From Desulforamulus profundi (GTDB taxonomy: Bacteria; Bacillota_B; Desulfotomaculia; Desulfotomaculales; Desulfotomaculaceae): 12,378 nt of DNA. Made by a program: the position numbers and the translations under genes. This document shows, one piece after another, positions 1 to 5,852 of this stretch (positions are counted from its first letter, which is position 1; each line of letters starts with the position of its first letter). The stretch is from NCBI RefSeq assembly GCF_002607855.1, contig NZ_AWQQ01000156.1:1-12378 (forward strand), written 5' to 3'. The notes beneath the pieces are model-generated. The model worked only from the letters and a program-made list of their open reading frames with translations, ran no database searches and was not told where the DNA came from.

Positions 1-247
1 AATTACATCATTTGTAAAAATGTGGATTAAAGGACTACCTCTTAAGTGGTTGTTCCTTTAGCATAAAGTAAAATGGGTTAATTGGTGTATACACCCAAAT
101 AATTACAAAATTATACAATTATATCTTCCAATTATTACCTTTTAATTTATGCGAAAGTTTTATGCAACGCTAGTGAAAAATAGTATAAGGTTTTGCAAAA
201 ATAACGTGTTATCTTACTTCAAGCTTGAGAAAGCAGCCAGAGTAAGA
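1..247. other. AT-rich stretch without a recognisable gene
   Basis: No reading frame here looks like a protein. The stretch is markedly more AT-rich than the hydrogenase region. It holds an imperfect 33-bp inverted repeat (arms TAAAGGA at 28-34 and TCCTTTA at 54-60, with inner ACC/GGT pairing around a central CTTAAG) and a perfect 10-bp palindrome TCAAGCTTGA at 219-228. The first could form a hairpin and end transcription from outside the window, but neither flank has a convincing T-run, so no terminator is called. Confidence 0.5.
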
Positions 248-263
248 GTGATTTTAAAGTCAC
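248..263. promoter_or_regulatory. 16-bp imperfect palindrome upstream of mntA
   Basis: The sequence GTGATTTTAAAGTCAC reads the same on both strands except for one symmetric pair of positions (GTGA-y-TTTAAA-r-TCAC). It lies 25 bases before the ATG of the nucleotidyltransferase and just ahead of its ribosome binding site (GAGGGG at 275-280). The position suits an operator for autoregulation of a toxin-antitoxin gene pair, which is an inference. The half-sites are 8 bp apart, so it is not a standard CRP/FNR-type spacing. Confidence 0.3.
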
Positions 264-288
264 AGCTTATTTACGAGGGGTTGTTTAA

Positions 289-629
289 ATGAATACTCTG
301 ACACCCGTTGAACGACAAGTTTTAGCTTCCTTTGTTGACTATTTAAACGGTGCCTTTCCGGGGGAGATTACCCAGATTATTTTTTATGGTTCTAGAGCCA
401 GGGGAGATAACCGCCAGGACTCGGATATGGATATTCTTATTTTGGTCAAAGATAAGAAAAAATAGACAGGGATAAGATTTATGACTTTGTCATTGATTGC
501 GAGTTGGAACATGGGATTGACATGTCGGTAAATATTTACGAGAATGAGCAGTTCTGCAAGCTGGTGATATTGAAGGCGCCCTTTGCTGCAAATGTGGTTA
601 GGGAAGGTGAGACACTTTGGACTGTCTAA
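289..629 (+). pseudogene. mntA: MntA-type minimal nucleotidyltransferase (antitoxin family), frameshifted
   Basis: Minimal nucleotidyltransferases of this family pair with HEPN toxins and in characterised MntA/HepT modules inactivate the toxin by transferring AMP to it. The first frame (289-465) carries the catalytic signature: FYGSRARGD at residues 35-43, then SDMDILILV, with the two metal-binding aspartates of the GSxARGxxxxxSDxD motif. A TAG stop follows at 463 directly after a run of six A (457-462). One frame back, the protein continues smoothly from 462 (KIDRDKIYDFVIDCELEHG, then DMSVNIYENEQF) to a TAA at 627, and this part matches the usual C-terminal half. One missing A restores a protein of about 113 residues, a normal length for the family. 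The start is ATG 289, preceded by GAGGGG. Its end overlaps the next frame by a few codons, as in intact pairs. Either a true pseudogene or a homopolymer sequencing error. Confidence 0.75.
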
Positions 630-736
630 ATGGCAAGGAATTGGCCCTTTACAGGCTTCAGTCAGCCGAAGAACGCATGCTGGCGGACAACGGGGACGGT
701 TCCGCTTGTCGTATTATATTTACTTATGATATGTAA
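617..736 (+). pseudogene. Probable HEPN (HepT/UPF0332-like) remnant, cut by an IS66-type element
   Basis: From a TTG at 617, overlapping the end of the nucleotidyltransferase, 39 codons read LDCLNGKELALYRLQSAEER and onward to a TAA at 734. The stretch LALYRLQSAEER resembles the first helix of UPF0332-type HEPN proteins, which usually follow an MNT gene in this arrangement. The expected HEPN RNase motif (Rx4-6H) and the rest of the protein are absent, because the left inverted repeat of the IS66-type element begins at 733. Nothing to the right of the element (from 2511) looks like the missing part. The identification rests mainly on the neighbour and on a short helix, so it is moderate at best. 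Confidence 0.4.
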
Positions 737-748
737 CTATTCAGCATC
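733..748 (+). repeat. Left terminal inverted repeat of the IS66-type element
   Basis: GTAACTATTCAGCATC. It is the exact reverse complement of 2495-2510, 16 of 16 bases. Confidence 0.85.
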
Positions 749-882
749 ACAATTTTCTTTGAACATCATTTGGATGAATAGGCCAATTCGGAGCGTCTGG
801 GCCAAGTGGTAGAGGAAGCCGATGAACTGCTCGCTTGGATAAAAAAATACCCAATAAAAGGTCTGATCTCGTAGGCGTTTCT

Positions 883-905
883 CTGATAAAGTATTATCAG
901 GGAGG
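883..905 (+). promoter_or_regulatory. Hairpin abutting the ribosome binding site of the DUF4338 gene
   Basis: CTGATAA (883-889) and TTATCAG (894-900) form a perfect 7-bp stem with a 4-base loop. The Shine-Dalgarno GGAGG (901-905) follows with no gap, and the first ATG is at 911. Such a stem next to the initiation site could limit translation from read-through transcripts, a control known in several insertion sequences. The structure is seen; the role is inferred. Confidence 0.45.
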
Positions 906-910
906 CGAAA

Positions 911-1777
911 ATGATGTACCGGAGACCTGAGATCACAGAAAAAGAAGTAGATTTGATAAACCGGCTCATTTCCGAAAACCCGACCTGGTGGCGTACGAGG
1001 CTGTCTATTGAGTCATGCAGGATTTGGGACTGGCGCTATCATGACGGACGCCCTAAAGAAACATCCTGCCGGGACTTGCTTCGGAAACTTGACGGCAAAG
1101 GTCTGATAACACTCCCCGAAAAGATTACCGACACCGGTCCAAAACCATGCAACACCCATCAAGTAAAGCGGATGTTCCATGATACTACCCCCGTTCAGTC
1201 CCGACTAAAAGATCTGGGACCGTTGCAGGTTGTTGTCATCCTAAACTGCAGCCCTCTGTTAAATGAATTCAAATCCCTGCTTATACAGTACCACTACCCT
1301 GGCTTTGACCTGACCGTCGGTGAAAACGTAAAGTATATGGTCTACAACCTGGATGGCGTATTGTTGGCATATCTACTCTCTGGCGCTTCTGCCTGGGCAT
1401 GTGCACAGCGGGATCATTTCATTGGCTGGAAGGCAGATATCCGCAAAGCGAATCTTTACTTAACTACCAACAACACCCGATTTCTGATCCTTCCGTGGGT
1501 TCGGGTTCCTCACCTGGCCAGCCATATCCTGGGGCTAATCAGCCGACGGATTTCTTCAGATTGGCAGGAGAAATACGGCCACCCGGTCTATTTGCTGGAA
1601 ACTTTCGTGGAGAAAGACAGGTTCAAGGGTACTTGTTACAAGGCCGCTAATTGGGTTTACACCGGCGAAACCACCGGCAGGAGCCGCTATGACAGGTATG
1701 GGAGACTTCGTGTTCCCATCAAAGATATCTATCTGTACCCGCTGTCCAGGGACTTCAGGGAGGTGTTGACCCAGTGA
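911..1777 (+). CDS. druA: DUF4338 (Druantia DruA-like) protein carried in the IS66-type element
   Basis: This 288-residue protein matches the DUF4338 family along its whole length. That family defines DruA of the Druantia anti-phage systems but is also common as a stand-alone gene; its biochemical activity is not settled. An N-terminal winged-helix-like part (about residues 5-75: RTRLSIESCRIWDWRYHDGR, then SCRDLLRKLDGKGLITLP) precedes the main domain (about 100-288). Family hallmarks are LGPLQVVV, the HYPG region, FIGWKADIRKANLYL, NNTRFLILPWVRVPHLASHI, ETFVEKDRFKGTCYKAANW, and a C-terminal DIYLYPL. No frame damage is seen. The start may be ATG 911 or ATG 914, five or eight bases after GGAGG. 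It overlaps the transposase start by GTGA (1774-1777), so the two are translationally coupled. No druB-E genes or helicase are nearby, so it is not a complete Druantia locus. The role in the element is unknown: transposition accessory, or a passenger giving the host some advantage. Confidence 0.85.
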   Translation: MMYRRPEITEKEVDLINRLISENPTWWRTRLSIESCRIWDWRYHDGRPKETSCRDLLRKLDGKGLITLPEKITDTGPKPCNTHQVKRMFHDTTPVQSRLKDLGPLQVVVILNCSPLLNEFKSLLIQYHYPGFDLTVGENVKYMVYNLDGVLLAYLLSGASAWACAQRDHFIGWKADIRKANLYLTTNNTRFLILPWVRVPHLASHILGLISRRISSDWQEKYGHPVYLLETFVEKDRFKGTCYKAANWVYTGETTGRSRYDRYGRLRVPIKDIYLYPLSRDFREVLTQ

Positions 1778-2419
1778 AACCATCCCCCGAAGTCCAACGT
1801 GAAATAGAAAAGTGTTCAGAAGGATTACGTGAATACATCCAAGGACTCCAAAACGAACGGGCCCGCCTTGAACAAGAAAACAAGGAACTCCGCGCACGCC
1901 TGAACCAAAACAGTCACAACAGCAGCAAGCCACCGTCAACCGATGTATTTGTTAAGCCCAAAAGCCTAAGGACTCAAACTGGAGATTAAGGCAACCGTTG
2001 ATGCTGTAGATGGTGCATTGGATGAAACAACACTCGCAGAATTTGAGGCAAAATACGAAAAAATATTTGCCCTTGCAGATTCCGAAAACCCCATTAACAA
2101 GGCCGACATCGTTAACAACACCCGGGGCCGGGTAAAAAGAAGCAAGGCACGCAACCTGATTGACCGGCTAAAGGTGCATGAACATGAAGTTCTGCTTTTC
2201 ATGCGTGACCCTGCCATACCCTTTGACAATGACCAAGCGGAACGGGACATACGTATGGTTAAGCTCCATCGGAAGGTATCCGGCGGTTTTCGCTCAGATG
2301 ATGGCTCAGATGCATTTTGCCGTATACGCAGTTACATTTCATCTGCTGCGAAACAAGGGGTTGACATGTTTTCGGCCATATATGGTGCCCAAACCGGGCT
2401 TCCCGTGTTTATGCGGTAA
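1774..2419 (+). pseudogene. tnpC: IS66-family transposase TnpC with internal deletion
   Basis: Two pieces of one IS66 transposase are joined out of frame. The first (GTG 1774 to about 1980, preceded by AGGGAGGTG) is the N-terminal coiled coil with the family signature LNQNSHNSSKPPSTD, ending in KPKSLRTQTG where the family continues into its zinc-binding region. The second (open from 1970, one frame over) starts at LKLEIKATVDA and contains the C-terminal end: PFDNDQAERDIRMVKLHRK with the last catalytic glutamate of the DDE triad, followed by VSGGFRSDDGSDAFCRIRSY. IS66 transposases are usually about 500 residues; roughly 65 plus 150 remain, so about 0.9 kb has been lost, including both catalytic aspartates. 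The junction lies between about 1967 and 1985. The product cannot be an active transposase. Confidence 0.88.
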
Positions 2420-2431
2420 CCATTACGCCTA

Positions 2432-2449
2432 AAGTTGCTTAATCAACTT
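2432..2449 (+). other. Hairpin after tnpC
   Basis: AAGTTG and CAACTT form a 6-bp stem around a 6-base loop, 12 bases after the tnpC stop. There is no T-run, so it is a weak terminator at best. A second small inverted repeat (ATGCC 2467-2471 / GGCAT 2483-2487) sits just inside the right end of the element. Confidence 0.25.
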
Positions 2450-2494
2450 CGAGCTAAGGGATACCTATGCCCATTTTCTTGCGGCATGTTTTCA

Positions 2495-2510
2495 GATGCT
2501 GAATAGTTAC
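2495..2510 (-). repeat. Right terminal inverted repeat of the IS66-type element
   Basis: GATGCTGAATAGTTAC, the reverse complement of 733-748. Past this point the sequence changes to the end of the minus-strand hydrogenase/germination cluster. Confidence 0.85.
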
Positions 2511-2546
2511 GCAAATGGTCAAAATGTTAAATTATGGTTACTGTTT

Positions 2547-2573
2547 AAAGAAGGGCAGGCCATGCAGCCTGCC
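2547..2573 (-). terminator. Rho-independent terminator ending the minus-strand cluster
   Basis: On the minus strand a GC-rich 7-bp stem (GGCAGGC / GCCTGCC, 2554-2573) with a 6-base loop is followed by CTTCTTT. It begins eight bases after the stop of the cysteine-rich protein, which supports both the terminator and that gene. Confidence 0.65.
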
Positions 2574-2581
2574 TGGTGGAG

Positions 2582-2746
2582 TTACTTTACAGTGGAACAT
2601 TTATAGTTACCCCGGTGCCATACCACACCTTCGGCTTGTTCCTTGGACTTATAGTGCACAACTCCGGTGGCGCACCCCGTGCAAGTACCTGTAGACTTAC
2701 AATTGCTGCACTGACAAAATTGGCAGGCCGGAAATTTCTTAACCAT
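2582..2746 (-). CDS. Small cysteine-rich protein of 54 residues, family not recognised
   Basis: The gene starts at an ATG directly after a strong ribosome binding site (GGAGGGAG) and ends eight bases before a terminator, which makes it a credible gene despite its size. Six of its seven cysteines are packed into residues 8-25: CQFCQCSNCKSTGTCTGC, giving the spacing C-x2-C-x-C-x2-C-x5-C-x2-C; the seventh is C50. The rest is polar, with VVHYKSKEQAEGVVWHRGNY. There is no signal peptide and no membrane segment. The cysteine spacing suits zinc or iron-sulfur binding, but I do not recognise a family and no reaction is proposed. It follows the hypF/IS110 remnant at the end of the hydrogenase-germination cluster, so it may be a late member of that operon or an unrelated gene with its own promoter. 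Confidence 0.7.
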   Translation of the reverse strand: MVKKFPACQFCQCSNCKSTGTCTGCATGVVHYKSKEQAEGVVWHRGNYKCSTVK

Positions 2747-2771
2747 ACCTCTCCCTCCAGAAACCGGTTTT

Positions 2772-2957
2772 TTAAAAACTACCGGGATACTGACTGGACA
2801 AATAGGTATTCTTGGTTCGGGCGGCAGCCCTGGCTGCTCCTACCAGTACACTTCTCAATTTCTGGTTACCCTTGCGCGTTCGCCCCGACTTTCGCTTTCC
2901 GGCGCTTTCATTATTACCTGGAGACAGCCCTGCCCATGAACATAAATGAGCGGCGGA
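2772..2957 (-). mobile_element. C-terminal remnant of an IS110-family transposase, fused to hypF
   Basis: About 60 codons ([20 protein letters not shown], then [20 protein letters not shown] and AARAAARTKNTYLSSQYP, stop at 2772) match the C-terminal transposase_20 domain of the IS110 family, which carries the catalytic serine region. The ~330 residues before this, with the N-terminal RuvC-like DEDD domain, are absent. The remnant starts exactly where the hypF reading stops being recognisable, at about 2957, in a different frame from hypF. It shows that an IS110 element entered hypF and that most of the element and the remaining ~85% of hypF were then deleted. IS110 elements lack terminal inverted repeats, so the outer end cannot be placed exactly; it lies between the stop and the ribosome binding site at about 2755. 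Confidence 0.82.
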
Positions 2958-3287
2958 GCATGAAACCGACTGTTCTGAGGGTCATGATACTCCTGCAGGC
3001 AGTCCGGGCACATGGGGAACCTTCACATGGTGGTAAAGGGACGGTCGTAAGGAACGTCCTTAATGATGGTAAAACGGGGACCGCAATTGGTACAATTGAT
3101 AAAGTGGTAGCGATAACGCCGGTCCCCACCCTCTCTTACCCTCTACTTCCACGATTACTCCTTCAGCGGTGTTGTTAACCCAACCCGTGAGCCCCAGCGA
3201 CCGGGCCATGTTATATACAAAGGGTCGGAACCCCACTCCCTGCACCAGGCCCTTAACGGACACGCGCATTCTTTTGATTTCCTGCAT
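2958..3287 (-). pseudogene. hypF: hypF remnant (acylphosphatase domain plus part of zinc fingers)
   Basis: HypF is a carbamoyltransferase of about 750 residues that, with HypE, makes the cyanide ligands of the [NiFe] centre. Residues 1-52 form a good N-terminal acylphosphatase domain: VKGLVQGVGFRPFVYNMARS and [15 protein letters not shown]. The frame then breaks and, one frame over near 3127, resumes in the zinc-finger region with [20 protein letters not shown]; the linker and the first CxxC (about 60 residues) are missing. An in-frame TGA at 3023-3025 interrupts this part before [21 protein letters not shown], after which the IS110 remnant takes over. The YrdC-like and Kae1-like domains are entirely gone. 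The ATG at 3287 follows the stop of the preceding small membrane protein with no gap (TAAATG), so it was translationally coupled. Not functional. Confidence 0.88.
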
Positions 3288-3458
3288 TTAACGGGATAGC
3301 ACCCCGAAAACCTGTAGGAAGGCCAGAATATATCCCGTTGACAGGATTACTGAAAATACCGCCAGTTCCCGCCAGAGCCCTTGTTTAACTAAACGCGGGG
3401 CCTCTAGAAACACGATGAAGATGAAGGAGAAACCAAGCAGCGCAATATGGGTTAACAT
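3288..3458 (-). CDS. Small two-helix membrane protein of 56 residues between gerKC and hypF
   Basis: The ATG at 3458 follows a strong site (AAAGGAG, eight-base spacing), and the stop TAA is immediately followed by the ATG of hypF. Two hydrophobic helices are seen: residues 1-19 (MLTHIALLGFSFIFIVFLE) and about 32-53 (LAVFSVILSTGYILAFLQVF), joined by a short basic loop APRLVKQGLWR. The small size, lack of a signal cleavage site and position after gerKC recall the extra small membrane proteins found in many GerA-type operons of clostridial spore formers, but I do not recognise a named family. The gap to gerKC is 92 bases and contains a hairpin. It could belong to the germination receptor or to hydrogenase maturation through its coupling to hypF. 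Confidence 0.7.
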   Translation of the reverse strand: MLTHIALLGFSFIFIVFLEAPRLVKQGLWRELAVFSVILSTGYILAFLQVFGVLSR

Positions 3459-3473
3459 ATTTGTATCTCCTTT

Positions 3474-3491
3474 CTACCCTGGAGTGGGTAG
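3474..3491 (-). other. Intercistronic hairpin between gerKC and the small membrane gene
   Basis: CTACCC and GGGTAG form a perfect 6-bp stem with a 6-base loop. On the minus-strand transcript it lies directly before the ribosome binding site AAAGGAG. It lacks a T-run, so it is more likely an mRNA-stability or translation element than a terminator. Confidence 0.35.
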
Positions 3492-3550
3492 TAATAACGT
3501 CGTGCCGAAAAAGGTTTTTGTCTTTGACGGTGTCGCTTGCGGCCGAGAAA

Positions 3551-4765
3551 TTACTCAGACATGGCGGGGTTGGTTACTTTTTCAGTACGTCTTATTTTTG
3601 ACTGTACTTTTATGGTTACTTCCAAAAGGGGAAATATTTCATCCCATTTGTCTTTTAACTGGTTCCATTCCCTGGGGTACCTCCTGTGCACCTCTTCACC
3701 AAAACCAAAGATATCCGAGTTTAATCCCTGGGCCTTTTTAACAGCGTCCTGGATTTCACCTGCAATGGCATACTGTTTAAGTTTTTCAAACTCCTTAACA
3801 TTGGCAGGATTAGTCATATCAATGGAATCAGGCTGTATTTCGGACAGTTCACCCTCTTCATGAACCTGAATATGGATCCTTAATTTCCCGTTTTTAAGCT
3901 CCGGTTTAACCTTGGAATCTGCCCGGATGGTAACGGATGCTGCCTTTTTATCCTCACTGCCGGGAATTGGCAGCGTAGTTATACATCTGTGTTCTTTGCC
4001 GTTGACCCAAAGGAAGCCGCGGGTTTGCCTTTCGTCCAGTTGCCCGACCATTTTATAGTGGCGGAAGACAGCCATTCCTAATAGCTTCATTTCTTTAGCC
4101 GGTACAGCCTGCTTTTGTTCAGGTGGTTGGTTTCCTTCATTTTTATATTCATTAGGAATTATCTTTACCAGCGGGACTACCGGCGCGGTGGTTCTACTTT
4201 CCACCGCGGTAATAAAATCTTTAATATCGGAAGTCGGCAGGTAGCCGTGAAGCATTGCGGACTTAACAACATCCCTAATGCCGTAGGCCCAGATATCCTC
4301 CTCGCCCAATTTTGTCTCCAGGACTTCCTTGGCCTCGCCTTTAGCTATAATCAGCAAGTTCCGGGTCGAGGGCTCGCGGGAGCGGTCAAAAAAATCGGTC
4401 ACCGTGAACAAACCTTCTCTGGCCATAGCCTCCCCGGCCACCACAATTTTAGCTTCTGAATAAAACAGGCTTTTGCCCGTTTTTTTGACCAGAGTATCCA
4501 GGGCCTGTGAAAAGGTGTAGCCGGTGCCGGTGTATACCAGCACACTCTGTTTCGCTTTTACACCCCCGGTATCACCCATATCCGTCCTGCCTCCTGCCCC
4601 TGATTTGACAATCTGTAAGGTTACCCTGACCTTTCCCTTTTCTTTGGCCTGATCCAGACCAAAACCAGAAACAATGGCCCGTTTTTCCAGAGCCAAACTG
4701 CTCCAGCAGCCGGTTACCATGGTCAATATCAATAACACAACCAGCAGGCCGCTTTTCCGCCTCAC
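3551..4765 (-). CDS. gerKC: Spore germination lipoprotein, GerAC/GerKC family
   Basis: This is the lipoprotein (C) subunit of a GerA-type germinant receptor, anchored on the outer face of the spore inner membrane, where A, B and C subunits sense nutrients and trigger germination. The 404 residues are normal for the family. A lipoprotein signal (RRKSGLLVVLLILTMVTGC) has its lipobox cysteine at residue 20, followed by the family-typical start WSSLALEKRAIVSGFGLD. Further family features are the VYTGTGYTFSQALDTLVKKT, YSEAKIVVAGEAMAREGL and DFFDRSREPSTRNLLIIAKG blocks and a helical C-terminal end. The start is GTG 4765, after AGGAGGTG, and it overlaps the gerKB stop by four bases (GTGA). The frame is intact, unlike gerKA and gerKB just upstream. 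Confidence 0.92.
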   Translation of the reverse strand: MRRKSGLLVVLLILTMVTGCWSSLALEKRAIVSGFGLDQAKEKGKVRVTLQIVKSGAGGRTDMGDTGGVKAKQSVLVYTGTGYTFSQALDTLVKKTGKSLFYSEAKIVVAGEAMAREGLFTVTDFFDRSREPSTRNLLIIAKGEAKEVLETKLGEEDIWAYGIRDVVKSAMLHGYLPTSDIKDFITAVESRTTAPVVPLVKIIPNEYKNEGNQPPEQKQAVPAKEMKLLGMAVFRHYKMVGQLDERQTRGFLWVNGKEHRCITTLPIPGSEDKKAASVTIRADSKVKPELKNGKLRIHIQVHEEGELSEIQPDSIDMTNPANVKEFEKLKQYAIAGEIQDAVKKAQGLNSDIFGFGEEVHRRYPREWNQLKDKWDEIFPLLEVTIKVQSKIRRTEKVTNPAMSE

Positions 4766-5852
4766 TTGCCTACACCTCCTATGCCACGCAGGTAAGCCAC
4801 CACCAGCAGGAGCAGCGGCAAGCCGGCTTCCAGGGCCAGGAGGAAGGGGGGTAACACTTGGACGATTTGAACCATGAATTCAATGTTATGTTCCCAGAGC
4901 AGTATTGAAAGGGTAATTATCAGCACTCCGGCGGGCAGCACCAGGGCTTTATATTCTTTTAGATTGAAGGTTTGGGCCGTGGCCAGCACGGTGCAGAAAA
5001 AGAATATGCCTAACTGGTAACTCCAATGGACAGCCATAAGAGCAAAACGAATGGCTCCACCCGTTCAATGACCTCGCCGATGTTAATTTGCCTTGATAAT
5101 AAAAGGAGAACAAACATGGTCCGATCCGTTCTGTTGCCTAATACCGATATGGATGAAACCATGATCAGTAATGCTAGCAGACCTGTTGTAATAACACCCC
5201 TGAAGATAACCCCTTTGACCTCTCGGGGTTTGTTCAGGAAAGGCGTGAGCATAACCATAATGATACTTTGAGCAAGTATGGCCGCCTGAGGCAAGGCACC
5301 CTTCAGAACCGGCATCACACCTTCTTCCAGCACCGGGAAAAAATTTTGTATTTTCATGTCCGGGGAGTTGCTTATTAGAATAAAAAACAGCAGCGCCAGA
5401 GCAACGGGAAGAAAAATATCATTGGTCCTGGCCAGAACATCCAAACCATGGCGGACACCGTAGGCGCAGACCCCCACAAAACTGATGGCAAATACCACCA
5501 GAGGCGTATCCGGCATAAACATGGTAATTAAAAGTTCAGTTACCCACCTGGTAATCAGAATGCTCATATAAAGGAATAACACAACGAAGAGCAGGCCGAG
5601 GGCCATACCGGGTAATCGGCCAAACAACTGCCGGCCGTATTGAATAATGGTCTGGTCCGGAAATCGCCGGCCCAAAGCCGCAATAACAGTACCTGCTAGC
5701 AATGCCAGGGCTGTAGACAGGAGGATGGCCAGCCAGCTATCCCGGTTAGCTTGTTTATGTATTGCTGAAGTTACTATGATGGAACCGGACAGAAGGGTAG
5801 TTATGATCAGGTTAACAGCCTGCCTGCCGGATATCTTTTCTTCTCCGAGCAT
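4762..5852 (-). pseudogene. gerKB: Spore germination permease-like protein GerKB, single frameshift
   Basis: GerB-type proteins are integral membrane subunits of the germinant receptor, related to APC amino-acid transporters (Spore_permease family). The first frame (5852-5010) gives 280 residues with about eight hydrophobic helices, starting MLGEEKISGRQAVNLIITTL and including the FPDQTIIQYGRQLFGRLPG loop. It stops just after IERVEPFVLLLWLSIGV. The remaining ~80 residues (YQLGIFFFCTVLATAQTFNL, then YKALVLPAGVLI and two helices) continue one frame over to a stop at 4762. One missing T in a TT pair (5019-5020) would give GVYQLG and a 363-residue protein of normal length. The ATG follows the gerKA stop with no gap (TAAATG). 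Either a real lesion in the penultimate helices or a sequence error. Confidence 0.85.

Larger units (their letters stand above)
733..2510 (+). mobile_element. IS66-type insertion element with DUF4338 gene and deleted transposase
   Basis: The element is bounded by perfect 16-bp inverted repeats that begin GTAA, as is common for IS66-family ends. Inside are a ~160-bp leader, an intact DUF4338 (DruA-like) gene at 911-1777, and an IS66 TnpC gene at 1774-2419 that has lost its centre. The typical IS66 accessory genes tnpA and tnpB are not seen. IS66 elements normally make an 8-bp target duplication; the flanking octamers here (TATGATAT on the left, GCAAATGG on the right) do not match, so one flank was probably rearranged after insertion. 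The element is therefore unable to move by itself. Confidence 0.8.

Noticed and set aside
457..465. Programmed -1 frameshift in mntA
   Set aside because: The A-run is slippery, but MntA proteins are not known to need frameshifting, no stimulatory structure is evident, and the neighbour is also decayed.
630..812. 60-codon frame following mntA
   Set aside because: It crosses the left end of the IS66-type element, its translation resembles nothing, and the competing frame from 617 has the HEPN-like helix.
911..1777. A complete Druantia defence system
   Set aside because: Only the DruA-like protein is present; no DruE helicase or druB-D genes are found and the gene lies in an insertion element.
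2761..2770. Palindrome AAACCGGTTT between the IS110 tail and the cysteine-rich gene
   Set aside because: Ten bases are too short to call an operator, and IS110 elements do not end in inverted repeats.
3023..3025. TGA in hypF as a possible selenocysteine codon
   Set aside because: The position is not a cysteine in HypF, no selenocysteine element is evident downstream, and the gene is broken elsewhere.
2576..3178. 200-codon plus-strand frame
   Set aside because: It is antisense to the cysteine-rich gene, the IS110 tail and hypF, each recognised on the minus strand; no ribosome binding site and no family likeness.
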